From positions 1 through 64,000 of the forward strand of contig NZ_FOFD01000002.1 of NCBI RefSeq assembly GCF_900110865.1: a stretch of 64,000 nt of DNA. The letters run 5' to 3'. Of this stretch, positions 27,902 through 34,970 are shown in pieces. The notes beneath the pieces were generated by a model. That model saw nothing but the letters and a program-made list of their open reading frames with translations, had not been told where the DNA came from and made no database searches. How positions within the stretch are numbered: the first letter of the stretch is position 1; the number at the start of each line of letters is the position of its first letter. This DNA is from Natrinema salaciae (GTDB lineage Archaea; Halobacteriota; Halobacteria; Halobacteriales; Natrialbaceae). Made by a program: the position numbers and the translations under genes.

Positions 27902-28090
27902 ATGAGGGGTCTGGAGAACGGTTCAACGACGCGGTCGACGATGCGGAAAGCGCTCGAGACGGTCCTGTTGAGATGCGACGACCGAACGGTCATCGAGGAG
28001 TGTCGTCGGTGCGGGACCACCCTCGAGTCGACGCTCGCGGACTGTCCGTCCTGTGGCTGCAGCGATGTCGTCGAGTATCGAATCGGGTGA
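27902..28090 (+). CDS. Small zinc-ribbon protein (62 aa)
   Basis: A 62-residue protein with a rubredoxin-like arrangement: EECRRCGTTLESTLADCPSCGCSDVVEYRI, i.e. CxxC-x(10)-CxxC. It resembles the many short zinc-finger proteins of haloarchaea, whose roles are mostly unknown. An internal ATG at 27941 could also serve as start. It is monocistronic. Confidence 0.7.
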   Translation: MRGLENGSTTRSTMRKALETVLLRCDDRTVIEECRRCGTTLESTLADCPSCGCSDVVEYRIG

Positions 28091-28204
28091 CCGCCGGCCG
28101 ATAGCTGCGGCCGGGTGGTCGGTCGTCCGGAGATCGAACGGAGCGACAATCGAACGACGGGAGGGACGATCGAACGGAAACGACGGGGACGCCGAGCCCC
28201 GAGT

Positions 28205-28906
28205 CTACTCGAGCGGCAGGGCCGTCGTCTCGATCGCGTCTCGTCGCCCGTCGAGCACCGCGAACCGCTCGCCCCGGCGCGACTCGAGCCAGTAGAGGAG
28301 ACGCTCGGCCCACTCGAGTTTCCGCGCCTTCGCGGCGTCGACCGCGGGGTCGTCGAAGTCCCAGCCGACGAACGTGAGGTCGGCAGCGCCGAGGTGATCG
28401 GCGAGAAACGCCGCGCGGTCGCCGTCGGTGAAACCGCCGAGGTTCCGGACCGGGTCTCGCGGTTCGGCCTGCGTCGTCGGCAGGACGAACTCGTGGTCGC
28501 AGTCCGGGACGACGGTTCGGATCGCCTCGCAGTTGTCACCGTGTCCGTGCACGGCGACCGGAACGCCCCGCGACGTGAGCCGAACGACCGTCTCCGGGTT
28601 CTTGTCGAGGTCGGTGACCATGCAGTCGGCGTCGATCCCGTGTCTCGCGAGGGTATCGACGGCCGTGGAGGCGGCGACGACGAAATCGGCCGCACGGGTG
28701 CGCTCGAGGTCGCGGTCGGTTTCGAGCGACGGTCCGGCCCCCGCCACGGCGACGCTCGTCGCGGGGCCGATCGCCAGGTCGGCGGGCTCGAACGCGTCCT
28801 CGAGGGTGGACGCGAGGCGGTCACGCCCTCGCTCGTCGCCGGTTCGGTCGTACCCGAAATCCCGGAGGATCGCCTCGTAGACGGGTTCCCACTCGTCGAA
28901 CTCCAT
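28205..28906 (-). CDS. mptE: 6-hydroxymethylpterin diphosphokinase (MptE-like, DUF115)
   Basis: A 233-residue archaeal replacement for FolK. Typical blocks are SVAVAGAGPSLETD near residue 50, DFVVAASTAVDTLARHGIDADCMVTDLDKNPE near 72, AVHGHGDNCEAI near 118 and LTFVGWDFDD near 182. It activates 6-hydroxymethyl-7,8-dihydropterin with ATP before condensation by dihydropteroate synthase. The folP gene lies just upstream on the same strand, 216 bp away, so the two consecutive pterin steps are linked in position. Confidence 0.9.
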   Translation of the reverse strand: MEFDEWEPVYEAILRDFGYDRTGDERGRDRLASTLEDAFEPADLAIGPATSVAVAGAGPSLETDRDLERTRAADFVVAASTAVDTLARHGIDADCMVTDLDKNPETVVRLTSRGVPVAVHGHGDNCEAIRTVVPDCDHEFVLPTTQAEPRDPVRNLGGFTDGDRAAFLADHLGAADLTFVGWDFDDPAVDAAKARKLEWAERLLYWLESRRGERFAVLDGRRDAIETTALPLE

Positions 28907-28995
28907 TCTCGACTCGTGCTCGGCGCTGTATCCGTTTGTGTGTTCGGTCTCGTGGAGACAACGCGGCAGCTACGGCGTCGCGGCGAACCCAGACG

Positions 28996-29112
28996 TCACT
29001 GGGCAACGTAGGACCACAATAATTCCGTGTTGTGGGCCGGGGGTCGCCTCCAAAGTACCCCTACCCGGGAGGCCGCCCGGCGTCCACTCCCCCATTTCGA
29101 AGCATCCGGCAT
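28996..29112 (-). CDS. Possible 38-aa small protein after folP
   Basis: An ATG 10 bp after the folP stop codon opens a 38-codon frame containing SKWGSGRRAASRVGVLW and ending in SYVAQ. It is Arg and Trp rich and shares the DNA of the double stem-loop. The tight spacing would allow coupling to folP. No family is recognised, and the frame could be accidental in a structured spacer. Confidence 0.25.
   Translation of the reverse strand: MPDASKWGSGRRAASRVGVLWRRPPAHNTELLWSYVAQ
29014..29081 (-). ncRNA. Strong double stem-loop between folP and mptE
   Basis: Two adjoining hairpins lie in the 216-bp folP-mptE spacer. The first (29036-29081) pairs GCCGGG with CCCGGC and, inside it, GCCTCC with GGAGGC around a 16-nt loop. 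The second (29014-29035) pairs CCACAA with TTGTGG around a 10-nt AT-rich loop. They could be a processing or termination signal for the folP message, a small RNA, or part of a short coding sequence (see 28996-29112). Structure is seen directly; function is not known. Confidence 0.4.
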
Positions 29113-29122
29113 AAGCTTTCTC

Positions 29123-30316
29123 TTAACGCAGTAGCTCTGACAGCTTCTCTCCGAGTCCGCCGAAGGGCCCGTTTTCGTCCGCGAGGCGATCTGAAACGTC
29201 CGAAACGGATGTGGTCGACCCCATGAGCAGGAGGCGTCCGTCGGACGTCCGGTGGACGACCGCACCGTGTTCCGCCGCGATCGTGGTCAGTCGCTCGCCC
29301 GCACCGGCCTCGAGGCCGTCGATCTCGAGGAGCTGGGCCTGCCAGTCGTCGGCGAACGCGGGATCGATCCCCCGCTCCACGAGCTGGGCTCGGAACTCGC
29401 GAGTCGAGTCGACGTCCAGGTGGGAGATCGTGACGTCGTCGAGGGTTACGCGCCGGCGCTCGGTGAATGCCTTCCCGATCAGCGCCGCGTCCCGCGTTTC
29501 CGCCACGTCGTGGGTTCGAATCACGTGCGCGCCGCGTTCGACGGCCATCGAGGTCGCTGCGAGGCTGACCGGGAGTCGTCGGTCGGTCTCTCTGCCCGCG
29601 ATCTCGCCGAGGAAGTTCTTCCGGTTGATCGAGATCAGCATCGGCCGCCCGAGCGCCCGGAACTCGCGGAGACGACGGAAGGTCTCGCGATCGTCGGCGA
29701 GCGTCTGCGCCTCGCTCCAGCTTCCGAACGCGGGATCGACGATCGTCTTGTCCGTCAGCCCGTTCTGTTTCAGCGCCTCGTAGACCTGATCGACGTAGTC
29801 CGCCTCGGCCGCCCACGCGGGCGACTTCCGGGCCGCCCAGTCGGTCTCCTCGACGGCCCCCGGCCGCTCGAGGTCCGGGGGACTCGCCATCTTCGCGACG
29901 GCGATGTCGTGGTCCTCGCAGACCGCCGGCATCTCGGGATCGGCGAACCCGCAGATGTCGTTGACCATCTCGAACCCTCGGGAGAGCGCCTCGTCGGCGA
30001 CCTCGGCGTAGCGCGTCTCGATCGAGAAGATCGCGTCCCCGGAGACGCTCTCGATGGTGTCGAGGGCGATGTGGAGTCGGTCGAGTTCCTCCTCGGCGGA
30101 GAGCACGTCGAACCGTTTGTTCGCGGACTCGAGACCGACGTCGACGATGTCGGCTCCCTCTCCGATCAGAGACTCGTCGACGTACCTGGCCGCCTCGCCG
30201 GGGTCGTCGTAGACGCTCGGGTCGTAGGGAGACTCCTCGCTGACGTTCAGCACACCCATAATTCGGGGCGGGTGGTCGTCCCCGATCCCCAAGCCGGCGG
30301 CGTCGACGCTGTTCAT
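29123..30316 (-). CDS. folP: Dihydropteroate synthase
   Basis: A 397-residue TIM-barrel enzyme that condenses dihydropterin pyrophosphate with p-aminobenzoate or an archaeal equivalent. Landmarks are IMGVLNVSEESPYDPSVYDD near residue 20, EGADIVDVGLESANKRFDVL near 55, EMVNDICGF near 115, LISINRKNFLGEI near 205 and GAHVIRTHDV near 240. It is about 120 residues longer than bacterial DHPS, with a C-terminal extension of unknown role. The DVGLESANK loop departs from the bacterial DVGGESTRPG. The start at 30316 gives the shortest chain consistent with homology. Confidence 0.9.
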   Translation of the reverse strand: MNSVDAAGLGIGDDHPPRIMGVLNVSEESPYDPSVYDDPGEAARYVDESLIGEGADIVDVGLESANKRFDVLSAEEELDRLHIALDTIESVSGDAIFSIETRYAEVADEALSRGFEMVNDICGFADPEMPAVCEDHDIAVAKMASPPDLERPGAVEETDWAARKSPAWAAEADYVDQVYEALKQNGLTDKTIVDPAFGSWSEAQTLADDRETFRRLREFRALGRPMLISINRKNFLGEIAGRETDRRLPVSLAATSMAVERGAHVIRTHDVAETRDAALIGKAFTERRRVTLDDVTISHLDVDSTREFRAQLVERGIDPAFADDWQAQLLEIDGLEAGAGERLTTIAAEHGAVVHRTSDGRLLLMGSTTSVSDVSDRLADENGPFGGLGEKLSELLR

Positions 30317-30387
30317 ACCTCGTCTGGGGATGCGACGCAAAAAGGTACCGCGGTTCCGGCGAAACCGCTATCGCGCCGATGGGACGG

Positions 30388-31596
30388 CTACCGGCTCGAC
30401 GAGGGGTCGGCGGGTTCCGAACCCGTCTCGAGGACGATGGTACCGTCACTGGCTCGAGCGGGGATACCGGTCTTGATCCACCGGTCCCCGTCTAGCGTCG
30501 CAGTCGTTTCGGCCGTCAGCGTCGGTCGATCGAAGTAGCCGTCCATGAGGGTCGGACCGGTGACCGCGAGTTCGTCGCCGTCCGTTCCCTCGAGAACGCG
30601 CGATCGAACGCCGGGGAGCGGCCGACCGATCGTCCCTGATTCGATATCGGCTGGCGTTCTAACGTGCGAGATGCCCGTTTCCGGGAGCCCACAGAGACGG
30701 ATGGAGTCGCCAGGGTCACCGGACTGACCGCCGACCGCAGTCGTCGCCGGTTCCACGACGCGGAGTCCGCCGCCGGCGGACGGGTCCCTCGTTCGAAGCT
30801 CGCGGTACTGCCGTGGGGTGACGAACGTTCGATCGGCCGCGGTCGTCTCGAGCACCGAGCGGACGTATTCCGGGTCGGGGGTCTCGATCGGACGATACTG
30901 GCCGCCATCGACGAGCGTCGCGCTCGCGCCGTACATGAGTTCGATCGGGTTCGAGAGCGGAAGCGAACTGCGGTGTGACCCGACCTCGCCATCCGCATCG
31001 GTTCGGGAGAGCGGCGTCTCCGCCGTCGCAGCGGCTCGTAGCGACGCGTGCGTGTGCACGACGGCCAGGGGGTCTCCCTCGTACCGGTCGACGTAGGCGA
31101 TCAACGCCGGCGCGTCGTCCGACCGACGGACCACGTCGATGCCGGTTCGCGAGTTCGAGCCGTTCATGCCGTCGTTCTCGAGCACCGTCGAGAGAGCGAC
31201 GCCCATTCGCGTGTCGGCGTCGGCCGTGATGGCCACGCGCAACGCTTCGCTGCTCGTCAGGAGCGTCATAATCGGACTCGAATCCGTCACGAGCGCCTTC
31301 GAGTCGGTTTCGCTCAGGACGCGTCTGATGTCCCTGTTCTCGTACTGCTGTGGCATAGTAACCGGGACACAGCCGGCTCTGAGAGATCCGTAAATCGCGG
31401 CGAGAGTCGAGTGCGGATCGGACAGGTGAATCGAAATCCTGTCGCCGGCCGCGATCTCCCTGTCCTGAAGCGCGCCGGCGAACGAATCGGTCGCGGACCA
31501 GAGCGACGAATACGTCGTCGGTTCGTCACCCACAACCGCCGTCGCCGTCGGATTCGCCCGCACTGCGGATTGTAACTCTTTCACGAAATTCGTCAT
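30388..31596 (-). CDS. Degenerate AMP-binding (acyl-CoA synthetase-like) protein
   Basis: A 402-residue protein with the N-terminal subdomain of ANL enzymes: TYSSLWSATDSFAGALQDREIAAGDRISIHLSDP and AIYGSLRAGCVPVTMPQQYE. The catalytic motifs have decayed. The P-loop TSGTTGxPKG is replaced by VDRYEGDPLAVVHTH, the A5 motif is CGLPETG, the A7 YRTGD is WIKTGIP, and the C-terminal lysine subdomain is missing. It is therefore probably not an active ligase; a binding or regulatory role is possible. A TATA element (TTTTATAAAC on the minus strand, about 31626-31636) precedes the ATG at 31596. It is next to orc1. Confidence 0.75.
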   Translation of the reverse strand: MTNFVKELQSAVRANPTATAVVGDEPTTYSSLWSATDSFAGALQDREIAAGDRISIHLSDPHSTLAAIYGSLRAGCVPVTMPQQYENRDIRRVLSETDSKALVTDSSPIMTLLTSSEALRVAITADADTRMGVALSTVLENDGMNGSNSRTGIDVVRRSDDAPALIAYVDRYEGDPLAVVHTHASLRAAATAETPLSRTDADGEVGSHRSSLPLSNPIELMYGASATLVDGGQYRPIETPDPEYVRSVLETTAADRTFVTPRQYRELRTRDPSAGGGLRVVEPATTAVGGQSGDPGDSIRLCGLPETGISHVRTPADIESGTIGRPLPGVRSRVLEGTDGDELAVTGPTLMDGYFDRPTLTAETTATLDGDRWIKTGIPARASDGTIVLETGSEPADPSSSR

Positions 31597-31818
31597 TACT
31601 GGTAGTTCGCAGATCGGCACAGTAGTTTATAAAATCTCGTTCCCCAGGGAATATGGAGGACATATGCCCATGAACTCGGACTTTTTATTTGATATATTCG
31701 TTCTATAGGGATATTTATATGCTAGAAGCCGATTCCTGGGAAAACACAGGTCCGTCGGGTATCGTGCGGACCGCGATACGGTTCGGACTGGACCACAGCT
31801 ATCGGATCGGCCGACGCC

Positions 31819-33048
31819 TCACTCCTCGCCCTCGAGGACGGCCAGCCGTGAGTCGCGCAGGAGTACTTTCTTGACGATCGAGGGGTTCTCGAGCAGGCGG
31901 TGTTTGGCGTGTGCGCCGCGACCGCGGCCGCGCCCTTCCCGTTCGGACTGGATCACGTTGAGGAAGTTCTGTTCCTGCAGGATCTCCTGAACGCGGCGTT
32001 CCGAGAGCACGTCGAAGTCGAGCCGGCGAGCGACCTCCTTGTACTGGTTGTAGATGATCTTCGTCGGGAACTCCTTCTCCGAGCTGTTTTCGGTCAGCAG
32101 CGTCAGCGAGTAGAGAATCGCCTTGGCTTGCTGGGGTGAGCCCTCGATCAACTCGTTGAACCGATCCGCCTCGGTCTTCTCCTTGGCGTCCCGGACGTGA
32201 TCGGCGGTGACCCGCGTGTCGTTTCGCTTCTTCGCGATCCGGCCCGCGTTCCGGAGGATGTCGATCGCCTTGCGCGCGTCGCCGTGTTCCTGGGCGGCGA
32301 GGGCGGCCGTGAGCGGGATCACGTCGTCGGAGAGCACCCCATCGTGGAAGGCGTCGCGGCGCTTCTCCAGGATTTCGACGAGCTGATTGGCGTCGTACGG
32401 CGAGAAGACGAGTTCGTCCCGCGAGAGGCTCGACTTGACGCGTTCGGAGAGGTGATCGGGAAAGTCGATCTTGTTCGAGATGCCGATGATACCGATGCTC
32501 GAGTCCGAGATGCGACGGTTCTCGCCGGCCCGTGAGAGCTTCCGGAGGACCTCGTCGTCCTCGAGCATATCGATCTCGTCGAGAATGACGATGGTCACGT
32601 CGGTACAGTGGTCGACGGCCTGCCAGAGGCGTTTGTAGTAGTCGCCGGTCCCGAGGCCGCGGTCGGGGACGGTAACGCCGCTCTGGTCGGGGTCGTTGAC
32701 GATCTGGGCGATCGTCTTCACGATCGACGCCTCCGTGTTCTGTTCGCCGCAGTCGATGAACGCGTATTTCACGGTGACGTCGTCGTTCTGCGCTTCGGTG
32801 ATCACGCGCTGCGTGACCGACCGAGAGATGAGCGATTTACCGGTGCCGGTCTTGCCGAAGATGAACAGGTGGTTTGGTTCGCTCCCGAATATCGCCGGGT
32901 TCAGAGCGTCCGCAACCCGTTGCATCTGCTCGTCGCGACCGACGATCCGATCAGGCCCGGGCAGGTGCGTGATCTCGAGCAGGCGCTCGTCGGCGAAGAC
33001 CGGATCGTCGTACCGAAAGAGCGGGTCTCGATCGTCGTTGGCGGACAT
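31819..33048 (-). CDS. orc1: Orc1/Cdc6 replication initiator
   Basis: A 409-residue AAA+ initiator. Walker A FGKTGTGKS is at about 65-72, Walker B VILDEIDML near 154, sensor-1 GIISNK-like IGISNKIDF near 190, and a C-terminal winged helix (about 305-395) has RVQEILQEQNFLNVIQSEREGRGRG. It binds origin recognition boxes and helps load the MCM helicase. The boxes lie immediately upstream at 33089-33611, so this is the cognate initiator. A TATA-like CTTTATTTC at about 33078-33086 on the minus strand drives it. Archaeal genomes often call this cdc6 or orc. Confidence 0.96.
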   Translation of the reverse strand: MSANDDRDPLFRYDDPVFADERLLEITHLPGPDRIVGRDEQMQRVADALNPAIFGSEPNHLFIFGKTGTGKSLISRSVTQRVITEAQNDDVTVKYAFIDCGEQNTEASIVKTIAQIVNDPDQSGVTVPDRGLGTGDYYKRLWQAVDHCTDVTIVILDEIDMLEDDEVLRKLSRAGENRRISDSSIGIIGISNKIDFPDHLSERVKSSLSRDELVFSPYDANQLVEILEKRRDAFHDGVLSDDVIPLTAALAAQEHGDARKAIDILRNAGRIAKKRNDTRVTADHVRDAKEKTEADRFNELIEGSPQQAKAILYSLTLLTENSSEKEFPTKIIYNQYKEVARRLDFDVLSERRVQEILQEQNFLNVIQSEREGRGRGRGAHAKHRLLENPSIVKKVLLRDSRLAVLEGEE

Positions 33049-33088
33049 TGCAGTACCCGGTCCCTTTCAACTGAACTGAAATAAAGAT

Positions 33089-33113
33089 GTGGGGATCGAT
33101 CGCGGATGTAAAC
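33089..33113 (+). repeat. Origin recognition box ORB1
   Basis: Reads TGTGGGG-ATCGAT-CGCGGATGTAAA, the most diverged copy in its 5' half. It abuts the TATA element of orc1 (about 33078-33086 on the other strand), so initiator bound here may repress its own gene. Confidence 0.7.
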
Positions 33114-33271
33114 CGTCCGTCAGAGCGACTCGAGCGGGACGTATCGGCCGCGTGACTGAGAGAAACGCGTGCCGCCGGCCTCGCGCTTCTAACCGCGACC
33201 GACGACGGCGACGTGAGTAAACCGAAGTGCCCCGTCTCGGACTGTACGTCCGGTGACGGGTACCGGGACGG

Positions 33272-33293
33272 ACACCCCCATCGCGGATGTAAG
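33272..33293 (+). repeat. Origin recognition box ORB2
   Basis: ACACCCCCATCGCGGATG followed by TAAG; shares the CGCGGATGTAA core with ORB1 and ORB4. Confidence 0.8.
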
Positions 33294-33441
33294 ATCCGCC
33301 ATATCGGCACGGCTGCAGGGTCGTTGTATCTGGTCTCGAAGATCGAATCCCGTTTTCCGGACGCGAACAGAATTCGGACGGCTCCGTCGAAACCGACTCG
33401 AACGAAGACTGAACGAATACTTCTCCGATTCGACGGGGGGC

Positions 33442-33466
33442 ACACACCCCCGTCGCGTTTGTAACA
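33442..33466 (+). repeat. Origin recognition box ORB3
   Basis: ACACACCCCCGTCGCGTTTG followed by TAACA; nearly identical over 23 bp to ORB5 but in the opposite orientation. It forms the left border of the AT-richer core. Confidence 0.85.
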
Positions 33467-33533
33467 CCAATAGCGTGGGGCGCTGGGGATTTATCTCGAG
33501 TTTTTCCGATCTGGAGCGCTATATCGCCCCGAA

Positions 33534-33557
33534 TTTACATCCGCGATACTGGTGTGT
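33534..33557 (-). repeat. Origin recognition box ORB4
   Basis: On the minus strand ACACACCAGTATCGCGGATG then TAAA. It forms the right border of the AT-richer core, facing ORB3. Confidence 0.8.
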
Positions 33558-33587
33558 TTCGAAACGAGACCCCCACACGTAGATCCG

Positions 33588-33611
33588 CTTACAAACGCGA
33601 CGGGGGTGTGT
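33588..33611 (-). repeat. Origin recognition box ORB5
   Basis: On the minus strand ACACACCCCCGTCGCGTTTG then TAAG, the inverted partner of ORB3. A further partial G-string (CCCCCACACG) is seen at about 33570-33579. Confidence 0.85.
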
Positions 33612-33620
33612 CCCTCTCAC

Positions 33621-34087
33621 ACTGCTCGAGGAGACGGCCGAACCCGACGGTCACGGGAACGACGGAAAGCGCCTCCCACGGAACGACGCAACTGGAAAAA
33701 CGGGAGACTGCGAAAGAGCTACGATCGAAGACCACAGGAGTTCGATTACGACGCGTCATCTGCGACGCAGCGAGTGTCCTTCTAGTTCTCTAGTTCTCTA
33801 GTTCCAAGTTGAAGAACAGAGAGAACAGGACGAAGAGTGGACCAGCGGAAGCTACCGAACCAAGGACCAAGCAGAACGGTATCCGGAACCAGCGATCACG
33901 CCCCCGCTTTCCGTCTTCGGAGCGCCGTCCAGGACGAGAACAACGCGCTTCTTTTTGCGTTCCCGCTCGGACCGTCGGGTATGAACACGGTCACTGCCAC
34001 GGCGTCTCCGTCCGGAGTCGTCGTCACCCCATCCGACATCGAACGGGAACGAACCACCGCTCGCCTCGAGTCCCGACAGCCGAACCG
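33621..34087. other. Non-coding stretch between the origin and trmJ
   Basis: No gene is supported in these 467 bp. Open frames here lack homology and cross the origin repeats. The stretch contains a perfect triple 8-bp tandem repeat at 33781-33804 and a purine-rich segment after it. The promoter of the downstream methyltransferase gene presumably lies in the last 100 bp, but no strong TATA element stands out. Confidence 0.4.
33781..33804. repeat. Tandem 8-bp repeat, three copies
   Basis: Three perfect, directly adjoining copies of TCTAGTTC. It contains CTAG, a rare tetranucleotide in many archaeal genomes, three times in 24 bp. It is about 170 bp beyond ORB5. The number of copies may vary between strains. 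Confidence 0.85.
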
Positions 34088-34849
34088 ATGAGCGACGAGC
34101 CGTCCGCGACCGATCGCGACCCCGGTCGAACGCTCCCCGCCGTCGCCGTCGTCGACGCGCAGTCGCCCGGTAACGTCGGGACGATCGCCCGCGCGATGAA
34201 GAACTTCGGTTTCGAGGACCTCCTGCTCGTCGATCCGCCGGCGCTCGATCCCGACGGTGAGGCGTACGGCTACGCCGGGCACGCTCGAGAAGACGTGCTT
34301 CCGAACGCCGAGGAGATCAGCTTCGATCACCTCGCCGAGACCTACCACACGATCGGCTGTACGGCGGTGACCAACGAGGACGACCGCAGTCACGTCCGGT
34401 TTCCCTATTCGACGCCCGCCGCGCTCGCCGATCGGTTGGCGACGGTCGACGGGCCGACCGCGCTCGTCTTCGGCCGGGAGCGGGTCGGGCTGACGAACGA
34501 GGAACTCGCCCGGATCGACGAGATCTGCTCGATCCCCGCGAGCGCGGACTACCCCGTCCTCAATCTCGGACAGGCCGCCACCGTCACGCTCTACGAACTG
34601 CGATCGCTCACCCTCGACGAGACGCAGTTGCCCGATCTCGAGCGCGTTCGTGCCCCCGAGCCGACCGTCGATAGACTCTACGACCAGTGGGCGGCGCTGC
34701 TCGAGGAGATCAACCACCCCGCGGAGAAACGCGACAAGACGATGCGGATGCTGCGGCGGATCTACGGACGGGCCGATCTGACCGAACGCGAGGCGAACAC
34801 GCTCCTGGGGCTCCTCCGGCGGGCGACCGAACGGCCGGCCGAGAACTGA
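34088..34849 (+). CDS. trmJ: SPOUT-class RNA 2'-O-methyltransferase (TrmJ-like)
   Basis: A 253-residue SPOUT enzyme. Motif 1 is VVDAQSPGNVGTIARAMKNFGF near residue 20, motif 2 LVFGRERVGLTNEELARIDEICSIP near 135, and motif 3 YPVLNLGQAATVTLYEL near 160, giving the knotted SAM site. A C-terminal helical part (about 190-253) resembles TrmJ. It probably methylates ribose at position 32 of tRNAs. The ATG at 34088 begins just before the domain; the upstream extension has no homology. Confidence 0.88.
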   Translation: MSDEPSATDRDPGRTLPAVAVVDAQSPGNVGTIARAMKNFGFEDLLLVDPPALDPDGEAYGYAGHAREDVLPNAEEISFDHLAETYHTIGCTAVTNEDDRSHVRFPYSTPAALADRLATVDGPTALVFGRERVGLTNEELARIDEICSIPASADYPVLNLGQAATVTLYELRSLTLDETQLPDLERVRAPEPTVDRLYDQWAALLEEINHPAEKRDKTMRMLRRIYGRADLTEREANTLLGLLRRATERPAEN

Positions 34850-34970
34850 CGCCCCTCGCTCGAGTGGGGACCGAGTAACTGATGGCGCGTGCGAGACGTG
34901 TCATTTCAGTCAGAACAGCCGCTCTCGCCGGCCAGTACAGTAATACGGCTTCAGTAACCACCACCACGGG

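Larger units (their letters stand above)
33080..33620. other. Replication origin linked to orc1
   Basis: Five copies of a box with consensus ACACACCCCCRTCGCGKWTG followed by TAA occur in this 530-bp non-coding region beside the initiator gene. Three point rightward (33089-33113, 33272-33293, 33442-33466) and two leftward (33534-33557, 33588-33611). The inner pair faces each other across an AT-richer core at 33480-33533, a likely unwinding element. The G-rich string plus TCGCG core is the layout of haloarchaeal origin recognition boxes. Origin activity is inference; repeats and arrangement are seen directly. Confidence 0.88.

Noticed and set aside
29000-29120. tRNA gene in the folP-mptE spacer
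   Set aside because: The hairpins are strong, but there is no cloverleaf: no T-arm GTTCRANNC at the right spacing and no acceptor pairing.
31689-31874. 61-codon frame in the AT-rich gap after orc1
   Set aside because: It runs into the orc1 coding region, has no family features, and the first codons are AT-rich promoter-like DNA.
33080-33620. CRISPR-like array
   Set aside because: The repeats are irregularly spaced, occur in both orientations and match origin boxes beside orc1.
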